Both the position numbers and the translations under genes were made by a program. Under the pieces are notes generated by a model, which was given only the letters and a program-made list of their open reading frames with translations, was not told the origin of the DNA and searched no databases. A DNA stretch of 13,989 bases. It comes from JBGQDM01 sp041495845 (GTDB taxonomy: Bacteria; Acidobacteriota; Terriglobia; Terriglobales; Acidobacteriaceae). Shown here piece after piece: positions 7,311 through 13,038 of the stretch (the stretch's first letter is position 1; the number at the start of each line of letters is the position of its first letter). The DNA lies in assembly GCA_041495845.1 (NCBI GenBank), contig JBGQDM010000087.1, positions 1 to 13,989 of the forward strand. The letters run 5' to 3'.

Positions 7311-7811
7311 CTAGTGCACGCTGACGGCGGTGCCACGCCGGGTGCGCGCCAGCCCGAATTGCCGCACGCGCTGGTAGGCGAGTTCGAGATCGTCAGCCAG
7401 CACTTGCAGGATGCGCTCGCAGGCAGCGCGGTTTTCACGGAGAAAATGCAGCAGGTCTTTCCGCTGGACCAGGGCGACGCGGCAGTTGTCCAGCGCCTCG
7501 GCCCGTAGTTCATGGGCTTGGCCGCTGAGCACGGCGCTGAGGCCCAGAGTTTCACCCGGGCCGGCAATGTGGAAGGTAATGCGCCGACCCTCGCCGGAAG
7601 TGATGGAGAGGCGGACCCGGCCCTGGCAGAGCACGAAGACGCCGCGCGCGCGCTGGCCTTCAGTAAACAGCACCTGCCCGCGTGGGCAGGTGGAGATCGC
7701 TTTCAACTTGTCGAAGGTGGCCAGCAGGCCGTCCGGCAGGTCACACAATTGGCGCCCGGAACCCGGCGGGCAATCGAGACACGAATCAGCGGTGGGCCGG
7801 TGTGTGATCAT
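7311..7811 (-). CDS. Crp/Fnr-family sensor domain without DNA-binding domain (truncated paralogue)
   Basis: This 166-residue protein is a cyclic-nucleotide-binding-fold domain followed by a dimerisation helix, closely resembling the neighbouring full-length regulator. Shared features are the cysteine motif C11-xx-C14-x8-C23, the CDLP, PRG and VLF blocks, GETLGLSAVLSG, and C110, which aligns with E. coli FNR Cys122. Similarity stops at the hinge (residues FGLART), and after ten more residues the frame ends. The following bases lead into a dispersed inverted repeat with no helix-turn-helix remnant. It is either a decayed gene or a sensor that acts through its full-length partner, for example by mixed dimers. 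ATG 7811 was chosen because the N-terminus then aligns with the paralogue; upstream AGGA is rather far (12 bases). An upstream in-frame ATG at 7883 would overlap the operator-like palindromes. Confidence 0.75.
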   Translation of the reverse strand: MITHRPTADSCLDCPPGSGRQLCDLPDGLLATFDKLKAISTCPRGQVLFTEGQRARGVFVLCQGRVRLSITSGEGRRITFHIAGPGETLGLSAVLSGQAHELRAEALDNCRVALVQRKDLLHFLRENRAACERILQVLADDLELAYQRVRQFGLARTRRGTAVSVH

Positions 7812-7844
7812 GTTGATCGAATATCCTGATTCTGCCGCGCCTGC

Positions 7845-7872
7845 AGTGACCGCAGTCACGAATTTTCGTGAC
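7845..7872. promoter_or_regulatory. Triple half-site operator between the two Crp/Fnr genes
   Basis: Positions 7845-7860 read AGTGACCGCAGTCACG, an exact GTGA-N6-TCAC palindrome. Its right half is shared with a second inverted repeat, GTCACGAA-TT-TTCGTGAC (7855-7872). Three alternating half-sites GTGAC, GTCAC and GTGAC therefore lie within 28 bases. They occupy the 90-base gap between the stop of the full-length regulator and the start of the truncated one, so the second gene probably has its own regulated promoter. Possible -10 hexamers on the minus strand are CAGAAT (7834-7829) and TATTCG (7823-7818); neither is strong. Confidence 0.55.
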
Positions 7873-7901
7873 TGCCGCCACATACCCCTTTCACGCGCCG
7901 G

Positions 7902-8624
7902 TTAGACGGCGCCGGCCAGCACCTTCAACGCCCCCTTGTTATGCACCAGCAGAGTGGAGCCCTTGGTCTGGATGATCTGGCGCTTCTTCAAGTCTGCGAA
8001 CAGCCGGGTCACGGTTTCCCGCGAGGTGCCAATCATCTGCGCGATCTCTTCGTGGGTCAGGGCCATGCGGAGCCGAGGCTCGGGCTTGCTGGCTTCGCCG
8101 TTGCGGGTGCTCCAGTCCAGCAGCAACTTGGCCAGCTTCTCGATGGCCGAGTGCGACAGCCCCAGCGCACGTACTTCGTGGCAGGCGTTGTTGTATTTCT
8201 CCGCCAGTTGTTCCGCCACCTTGAAGCAAGCTTCCGCGTGCTCCTTGAGGAAGCGCAGGAAGTCTTCGCGCTTGACGAAGTTCACTTGGCAGGGGTCCAC
8301 CGTTTCCGCGGTGAGCTCGTAGGGCTTGCCCGAAACGCTGGCGCTGAGTCCCAAAACCTCGCCGGGCTCCGCGATTTTCAGAATCAGCGTTTTGCCATCG
8401 GTGGCGCAGATGGAAAGCTTCACTCGCCCTTTGCACAACACAAAAATGCCGCGAGGCGCCTGCCCCTCCACAAAGAGCACCGCGCCGCGAGGATAGGCGG
8501 TGGCATACTTGATGGCTTCGAACGATTGTAGCGCCGCAGCGGGAAGGTCACAAAAGAGGCGCTCCGAGCGCATTTTGCAGGTCAGGCAGCTTTCTACGAG
8601 ATCCAGTCCGTATGGTGAGAGCAT
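7902..8624 (-). CDS. Crp/Fnr-family transcriptional regulator with FNR-like cysteines and CRP-like recognition helix
   Basis: The 240-residue length is normal for the family. An N-terminal cysteine cluster (C13-xx-C16-x8-C25) precedes the beta-roll sensor domain (about 30-125), a long dimer helix (about 128-155) and a winged helix-turn-helix (about 185-235). C112 aligns with Cys122 of E. coli FNR, so four ligands for an iron-sulfur cluster are conceivable, although FNR has x5 rather than x8 between its second and third cysteines. The recognition helix reads SRETVTR, keeping the Arg, Glu and Arg with which E. coli CRP (180, 181, 185) contacts GTGA. GTGA-N6-TCAC boxes upstream suggest autoregulation. 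ATG 8624 follows AAGGGG by 6 bases. Probably it controls the nearby respiratory genes. Signal (oxygen, NO, nucleotide or other) is unknown. Confidence 0.9.
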   Translation of the reverse strand: MLSPYGLDLVESCLTCKMRSERLFCDLPAAALQSFEAIKYATAYPRGAVLFVEGQAPRGIFVLCKGRVKLSICATDGKTLILKIAEPGEVLGLSASVSGKPYELTAETVDPCQVNFVKREDFLRFLKEHAEACFKVAEQLAEKYNNACHEVRALGLSHSAIEKLAKLLLDWSTRNGEASKPEPRLRMALTHEEIAQMIGTSRETVTRLFADLKKRQIIQTKGSTLLVHNKGALKVLAGAV

Positions 8625-8665
8625 TTTCCACCCCTTCAGGAAGCACCGTCGTTGTCCGTCAGTCC

Positions 8666-8681
8666 GGTGACCAGCATCACG
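8666..8681. promoter_or_regulatory. Crp-type box 1 of the regulator/tonB intergenic region
   Basis: GGTGACCAGCATCACG is an exact GTGA-N6-TCAC match. It is the box nearest the regulator gene, 42 bases before its ATG at 8624. At that distance a bound dimer would probably block the regulator's own promoter, so negative autoregulation is a reasonable guess. Confidence 0.5.
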
Positions 8682-8714
8682 ACTCCCAGTGTCTGCCCCG
8701 GAGCCACACCCGGC

Positions 8715-8730
8715 TGTGACAGCTGCCACA
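8715..8730. promoter_or_regulatory. Crp-type box 2 of the regulator/tonB intergenic region (one mismatch)
   Basis: TGTGACAGCTGCCACA is a GTGA-N6-TCAC palindrome with one substitution in the right half (CCAC), but with the outer T and A of the CRP consensus present. Its centre is 22 bases, about two helical turns, from the centre of box 3, so two bound dimers would lie on the same face of the DNA. Confidence 0.45.
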
Positions 8731-8736
8731 ATGGGT

Positions 8737-8752
8737 TGTGACCCGGGTCACC
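8737..8752. promoter_or_regulatory. Crp-type box 3 of the regulator/tonB intergenic region
   Basis: TGTGACCCGGGTCACC is an exact GTGA-N6-TCAC palindrome; its inner twelve bases are perfectly symmetric. It lies 84 bases upstream of the proposed TTG start of the tonB-like gene. A weak -10, CATACT (8799-8804), is the best plus-strand candidate. Any tonB start upstream of here would place this operator inside coding sequence, which supports the later start. Confidence 0.58.
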
Positions 8753-8835
8753 GGGGACAAATCGTTGTGTGGGACTGGTTTCCGAGCCGGTTTCGCGTCA
8801 TACTAGGCGCGCCATTCCCCCAGGAGGGTGAAACA

Positions 8836-9615
8836 TTGGAATTGCAACCTCCGGTTCGGAGCGCCCTCCCGGGCGCGGTACCTCCCGGCGCGGATGACCC
8901 GCAACGCCGGCGCCTGCAAGTCGCGCTGGTGCTGCTGTTGGGCGCGGTGCTGGTGGTAGCTATCAAGTATCGCGACCAACTGTTCGGCAGTGACGAAGAG
9001 AATGCCGAGGCCACGCCCGCTGCCGTCGTCTCTCCCAAACCCAAGCCGGTGGAAGCGGCGCCAACTCCAGTCGCGGCCAAGGCCGCCCCGGCGCAGAAGA
9101 AACTGGCAGCGATCGCAGCCGCCGTCCCGCCCACCATCACTCCCAGCATTACACGGGCAGCGCTGCCGCCGTTGGAAGTAGAAGTCGTGGCGGGAGGAAA
9201 ACGGCAAGCCTTGCATCCCACGCCTCCCAACACCGTGCGCGTGGATACCACCACCGGCGCGCCCAACCGCGCCCAGCCCGGGGAGGAAGAAACGGCCGCA
9301 AATGCCACGCCTACGCCCGCCGCCGAACGCGTGCGTCTCTCGCCTGAGGCATTACAGGTGTTGAGCCACCCCGTGGGCCCGAGTTACCCCATGCTGGCGC
9401 GCGAAATGAAAGTGCAGGGCTCGGTGGTCCTGCGAGCGCTGATTAGCAAAGAAGGCACCATCCAGGATTTGCGCGTGGTCAGTGGGCCCAACATTCTGGC
9501 CTCCGCCGCCATGGAAGCAGTACGGCAGTGGCGCTTCAAACCCTATTACGACAAGGGTGAGCCGGTGGAGACAGAAGCCAGCATCACGGTAAACTTCACC
9601 ATCTCGACCAGCTGA
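8836..9615 (+). CDS. TonB-family energy-transducing protein
   Basis: The 259-residue product has the TonB layout: a short cytoplasmic tail, one membrane segment (about 28-43) preceded by RRR, a long Pro/Ala/Lys-rich periplasmic linker (about 55-165), and a C-terminal TonB domain (about 172-259) with SYPMLARE, GSVVLRALISKEG and VRQWRFKPY. TonB proteins pass proton-motive force from ExbB/ExbD to outer-membrane transporters; no exbB or exbD gene is in the window. The start is read as TTG 8836, because AGGAGGG lies 7 bases upstream. The in-frame ATGs at 8689 and 8731 lack such a site and precede or overlap Crp-type boxes. It diverges from the Crp/Fnr regulator and shares its control region. Which receptor it serves cannot be told. 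Confidence 0.88.
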   Translation: MELQPPVRSALPGAVPPGADDPQRRRLQVALVLLLGAVLVVAIKYRDQLFGSDEENAEATPAAVVSPKPKPVEAAPTPVAAKAAPAQKKLAAIAAAVPPTITPSITRAALPPLEVEVVAGGKRQALHPTPPNTVRVDTTTGAPNRAQPGEEETAANATPTPAAERVRLSPEALQVLSHPVGPSYPMLAREMKVQGSVVLRALISKEGTIQDLRVVSGPNILASAAMEAVRQWRFKPYYDKGEPVETEASITVNFTISTS

Positions 9616-9656
9616 GCCCAGTCCATCCTTGGCCGAAGGCAGTCGCAAGGATGAAA

Positions 9657-9742
9657 GGGATGCTTCGCTGCGCTCAGCATGACAACGTAATGGAGTTCGC
9701 AAATCGAAAAGTTGCGCTGTCATCCTGAACGAAGTGAAGGAC
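9657..9742. repeat. Inverted pair of 'GTCATCCTGAACGAAG'-type dispersed repeats
   Basis: The right copy (9718-9742) reads TGTCATCCTGAACGAAGTGA and onward; the left copy (9657-9684) is the same motif in reverse orientation with several differences. They flank 33 bases. This motif is a familiar mobile-looking repeat in environmental genomes, known to me from memory. As RNA the pair could fold into an imperfect hairpin 42 bases after the tonB-like stop and might serve as its transcript end. Confidence 0.6.
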
Positions 9743-9833
9743 CGCTGCACTTCCTGCCAGTTGCATCGATAGTGCGCGGCGCACAGCCGAACCAGTCTCT
9801 ACCGTCGCATCCCGCTCAAGGGTCACGCCTGTC

Positions 9834-9876
9834 CGTGACTCGAATCACTTACCCAACTTTCCTGCGAGAGAACAAT
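9834..9876 (+). promoter_or_regulatory. Class II-type promoter with Crp-type box for maeB
   Basis: The box at 9834-9849 reads CGTGACTCGAATCACT, exact GTGA-N6-TCAC; its core differs by one base from the box before the CbcL-like gene (CTCGAA against CTTGAA). AACAAT at 9871-9876, four of six bases of TATAAT, begins 29.5 bases from the box centre, the same geometry as at the decahaem operon and equal to a site at -41.5. The predicted start near 9883 leaves a leader of about 113 bases. Confidence 0.55.
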
Positions 9877-9996
9877 GAAGATGAATCGGTCTGCCGCATC
9901 CTGCCCCATGGAAGCGCGGCAGGTCGTGCCCGGCACCGCGCGTTCTGAGCGAGCAACCTTGGAGCCACGAAAACCTCCGGGCCCAGGAGATTGGCC

Positions 9997-12300
9997 ATGG
10001 CGATCACACGCAAGGACGCATTGGAATATCATGCCGGCAGCAAGCCGGGAAAAATTGAAGTGGTTTCCACCAAGCCCTGCCGTACGCAGCGCGACTTGAG
10101 CCTGGCCTACACTCCGGGCGTGGCGGAGCCCTGCCGTGAGATTGAAAAGAACCCGCATGACGCCTTCAAGTACACCTCGCGCGGCAACCTGGTCGCGGTG
10201 ATCAGCAACGGCACGGCGGTGCTCGGCCTCGGCGATATTGGCGCCCTCGCCGGCAAGCCGGTGATGGAAGGCAAGGCCGTGCTCTTCAAACGGTTTGCCG
10301 ACATTGACGTTTTCGACCTCGAAGTGAACACGCACAATGCCGACGAAGTCATCAAGGTCTGCCAACTGCTGGAGCCGACCTTCGGCGGCATCAATCTTGA
10401 AGACATCAAGGCGCCGGAATGTTTTTACATCGAAGAGACGCTCAAGAAGACGATGAACATTCCTGTTTTCCATGACGACCAGCATGGGACGGCGATCATC
10501 TCCGGCGCGGCGCTGGTGAATGCGCTGGAACTGGTAGGCAAAGACCTCAGCAAGATCAAGCTGGTAGTGAATGGGGCCGGAGCTTCCGGCATCGCCTGCG
10601 CGGAACATTACATCCGGCTGGGCGTGAAGCGGGAAAACATCACGCTCTGCGACACCAAGGGTACGGTGTACAACGGCCGCAAGGAGGGCATGAACCCTTA
10701 CAAACAACGCTTTGCCAAAGACATGCCGGAACGCACCCTGGCGGAAGCAGTCAAGGGTGCCGACGTGTTGGTGGGGCTCTCGGCGAAGGGGGCGTTTACG
10801 CAGGAGATGATTGGCAGCATGGCGCCGGATCCGGTGGTTTTCGCCATGGCCAATCCTGACCCGGAAATCAGTTACGACGAGGCGCGCGCGGTGCGCTCCG
10901 ATTTGATCATGGCCACCGGACGCTCCGACTTCCCCAACCAGGTGAACAATGTGCTCGGCTTCCCTTTTATCTTTCGCGGAGCGCTCGATGTACGTGCCAC
11001 CGCCATCAACGAAGAAATGAAGCTGGCGGCGACCCGCGCGCTCGCCAGCCTGGCCAAGGAAGATGTGCCCGATTCTGTTTGCCGGGCCTACGGCGTCGAA
11101 CGCCTGCACTTTGGCCGGGACTACATCATTCCCAAACCGTTTGACCCGCGCGTGCTGGTGTGGGAAGCGTGGGCGGTGGCGCGAGCGGCCATGGAAACCG
11201 GGGTGGCGCTCGAACCGGTGGACTTGGCCGAGTATCGCGAGCGACTGGAGAAGCTGTTGGGCAAAGCGCATGGCGTCATGCGGCTGATGATTCACAAGGC
11301 ACAGGCCACGCCGCAACGCGTGGTATTTCCGGAGGGCGACAACAGCAAAATCCTGCGCGCCGCCCATATCCTGCTCGAAGAGAAAGTTGCGCGGCCGATT
11401 CTGCTGGGCGACGAAGCCACCATCCGCGCCCGTGCCGCGACATTGGGTGTACCGCTCGAGGACATGGAAATCGTGGACGTCGAGCACTCACCCTGGCGGG
11501 AAACTTACACCGAGGAATATTACCGGTTGCGGCAGCGGCGCGGCATCACCCACACCGAAGCATCTCTCTCCGTACTGCAGGACCGCAATCTGTTCGGTTG
11601 CCTCATGGTCCACCTGGGGCAAGCGGACGCGCTCGTTTCCGGCGTGACGGCGCATTATCCGGAAACAATCCGGCCCGCGCTGCAGGTGATCAAGGTGCGC
11701 GAAGGCGTACACAAGGTTGCCGGCCTGTACGTGCTGGTAACGCGACGCGGCGATCTGTTCTTCCTGGCCGACTGCAGTGTGAACGTGGATCCGACGGCCG
11801 AGGACTTGGCCGAAATCGCGCTCGAAGCGGCGCAGGCGGCGCGGCGCTTCGACGTCGAACCCAAGGTGGCGATGCTCTCTTTCTCCAACTTCGGCAGCAC
11901 CCGGCACCCGCAATGCGAGAAGATGCGCCGTGCCACCGAACTGGTGAAGCGCGCCGACCCCGGCCTCATGGTGGACGGCGAAATGATGGCGGATACCGCC
12001 CTGACACCGGAGTTGCTCGGCGACTATCCCTTCTCGTCCCTCAAGGGCGCCGCCAACGTCCTGATCTTCCCCGACCTGCATTCCGCCAACATCGCCTACA
12101 AGCTGCTGGTCCGCATCGGTGGCGCGGAGGCAGTGGGTCCGGTGTTGATGGGCTTGAGCAAACCGGCGTACGTGTTGCCGCGAGGGGCGGAGGTGGAAGA
12201 CATTGTGCACATCACCGCCATCGCCGTGGTGGACGCCCAGGGAAGTCACATTGGCGACGTGCCCTATCGGAGCCTGCAGCAGCCGGTGACGGTAGGTTAG
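9997..12300 (+). CDS. maeB: NADP-type malic enzyme with C-terminal phosphotransacetylase-like domain
   Basis: The enzyme decarboxylates malate to pyruvate, making NAD(P)H in the cytoplasm. At 767 residues it has the MaeB layout: catalytic domain (about 1-165) with the tyrosine of YTPG (38), the lysine of GKAVLFK (93), and metal-binding acidic residues in NLEDIKAP and FHDDQHGT (about 135-161); NAD(P) Rossmann domain with GAGASG (193-198); and from about 432 a phosphotransacetylase-like domain that in this family is usually regulatory, sensing acetyl-CoA, not catalytic. ATG 9997 follows AGGAG by 7 bases; a TTG two codons earlier is less likely. No obvious damage is seen. A Crp-type box upstream suggests it is tuned together with the respiratory genes. 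NADP rather than NAD use is inferred from family, not proven. Confidence 0.93.
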   Translation: MAITRKDALEYHAGSKPGKIEVVSTKPCRTQRDLSLAYTPGVAEPCREIEKNPHDAFKYTSRGNLVAVISNGTAVLGLGDIGALAGKPVMEGKAVLFKRFADIDVFDLEVNTHNADEVIKVCQLLEPTFGGINLEDIKAPECFYIEETLKKTMNIPVFHDDQHGTAIISGAALVNALELVGKDLSKIKLVVNGAGASGIACAEHYIRLGVKRENITLCDTKGTVYNGRKEGMNPYKQRFAKDMPERTLAEAVKGADVLVGLSAKGAFTQEMIGSMAPDPVVFAMANPDPEISYDEARAVRSDLIMATGRSDFPNQVNNVLGFPFIFRGALDVRATAINEEMKLAATRALASLAKEDVPDSVCRAYGVERLHFGRDYIIPKPFDPRVLVWEAWAVARAAMETGVALEPVDLAEYRERLEKLLGKAHGVMRLMIHKAQATPQRVVFPEGDNSKILRAAHILLEEKVARPILLGDEATIRARAATLGVPLEDMEIVDVEHSPWRETYTEEYYRLRQRRGITHTEASLSVLQDRNLFGCLMVHLGQADALVSGVTAHYPETIRPALQVIKVREGVHKVAGLYVLVTRRGDLFFLADCSVNVDPTAEDLAEIALEAAQAARRFDVEPKVAMLSFSNFGSTRHPQCEKMRRATELVKRADPGLMVDGEMMADTALTPELLGDYPFSSLKGAANVLIFPDLHSANIAYKLLVRIGGAEAVGPVLMGLSKPAYVLPRGAEVEDIVHITAIAVVDAQGSHIGDVPYRSLQQPVTVG

Positions 12301-12405
12301 GCACAGCGGTCAGCGCGGCGCGGATCGAAGCTTGGGAGAGCGGGCTGGTTGATGGCCAACCCCCGCTTTACCCTCCCCACAAAGATTCTGCTATCAAATA
12401 AACGA

Positions 12406-12435
12406 GCGCCCTGTACTCTTGCGAGTACAGGACGC
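12406..12435. terminator. Stem-loop downstream of maeB, possible transcript end
   Basis: Thirteen-base arms (12406-12418 and 12423-12435) pair with one mismatch around the loop TTGC. It lies 105 bases after the maeB stop. No T-run follows on the plus strand; on the minus strand the mismatch becomes a G-U pair and a modestly T-rich stretch (GTTTATTTG) follows. It is therefore a better intrinsic terminator for minus-strand transcription, and only a candidate end or stability element for maeB. Confidence 0.4.
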
Positions 12436-12498
12436 CCGGGCAGCCCTCCCCCAGAACTGCTCAATTGCGAGAGTAAAGCGATTGGGCAAGACTGGAAA

Positions 12499-12535
12499 TG
12501 GCACTGAGGTGCCAACGAATCCCACCAAGGTGCCA
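12499..12535. repeat. GTGCCA inverted and direct repeats, possible operator
   Basis: TGGCAC-TGAG-GTGCCA (12499-12514) is a perfect inverted repeat. The 9-mer AGGTGCCAA then recurs (12507-12515 and 12528-12536), 21 bases apart, so three half-sites lie on one face of the helix. It is about 185 bases upstream of the XRE-type gene and could be a binding site for that or another regulator. This is inference from symmetry alone. Confidence 0.3.
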
Positions 12536-12719
12536 ATCCTGGAAAGCCTTGCTGCGTAAGGGTTTTTGTCCTAGTCGCAGCAGAGAGCGAAGATGTCTCC
12601 CGTCGGCGCAGATGCACCTCCGTGACCGTCGATCGAGTCGGACAGCCTGTAGCCCTTGCTCCAAGCTGCCGTTAATTGGAGTTAAGGACAGGCGAAGCCT
12701 AGGCCTCCGGGAGACCATC

Positions 12720-13016
12720 GTGACCACAAAGAAACAGACCTCGCAGAACCGCCACAACCTCGTTGCCGCAGCGGAATTCGGCCGGCTACGAAAACTACGC
12801 AAGCTCACCATGCGCGATGTTCACGCTCACAGCTGCCAAATTGGCCGGCAACGCAACTCACGTTTGTTCGAGATTGTTCCCAGCCGACTGCACCTGATCG
12901 AAAGGGGCAAACAGGTGCCCCACATTTTCCGGTTGTATTCGCTCGGCGTGGTCTACCACACCAGCCTGAAGCGCTTGCTGCGCTTGTATGGGTTGGAGGC
13001 AGGTCAGAAACGCTGA
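12720..13016 (+). CDS. Small XRE-type helix-turn-helix protein
   Basis: The 98-residue product is basic. From residue about 19 it reads like an XRE/Cro fold: FGRLRKLRKLTMRDV (helices 1-2), an extended insert of about 15 residues (CQIGRQRNS), then SRLHLIERGKQVPHIFRLYSLGVVY, where RLHLIERGK matches the 'LSxIERGxxxP' helix of the family. The C-terminus (RLLRLYGL) recalls small XRE proteins I associate with Acidobacteriota. GTG 12720 was chosen because GGGAG lies 6 bases upstream and the domain begins soon after; an ATG at 12498 would add 74 residues of no recognisable character. It may bind DNA as a dimer; targets unknown. It converges on the GGDEF-PilZ gene with a 22-base gap and has no clear link to the cytochrome genes. 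Confidence 0.7.
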   Translation: MTTKKQTSQNRHNLVAAAEFGRLRKLRKLTMRDVHAHSCQIGRQRNSRLFEIVPSRLHLIERGKQVPHIFRLYSLGVVYHTSLKRLLRLYGLEAGQKR

Positions 13017-13038
13017 AAGACAGTCCGCTCCCACCCCC

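Larger units (their letters stand above)
9616..9996. other. Non-coding interval between tonB-like gene and maeB
   Basis: No gene is supported. The left part holds an inverted pair of dispersed repeats (9657-9742). The right part holds the Crp-type box and candidate -10 of maeB (9834-9876), followed by a leader of about 113 bases. A short open frame starting at 9875 overlaps the maeB start in another frame and looks accidental. Confidence 0.6.
12301..12719. other. Non-coding interval between maeB and the XRE-type gene
   Basis: No convincing gene is present. It holds a stem-loop (12406-12435) and an inverted plus direct repeat of GTGCCA (12499-12535). The frame of the XRE gene is open back to 12498, but that stretch is arginine/cysteine-rich and unlike a protein domain, so I treat it as leader sequence. 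Confidence 0.55.

Noticed and set aside
8689..8835. ATG starts at 8689 or 8731 for the tonB-like gene
   Set aside because: No ribosome site, and the added region covers two Crp-type boxes; TTG 8836 has AGGAGGG 7 bases upstream.
9823..11487. Open frame of 554 codons on the minus strand opposite maeB
   Set aside because: Histidine/arginine-rich with no recognisable domain; it mirrors the codon bias of maeB, which is a clear full-length enzyme on the other strand.
11160..12401. Open frame of 413 codons on the plus strand within maeB in another frame
   Set aside because: Overlaps the phosphotransacetylase-like domain; extreme Arg/Gly content typical of a shifted frame.
12297..12617. Open frame of 106 codons on the minus strand between maeB and the XRE gene
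   Set aside because: Covers the stem-loop and repeat region, no family resemblance and no ribosome site noticed.
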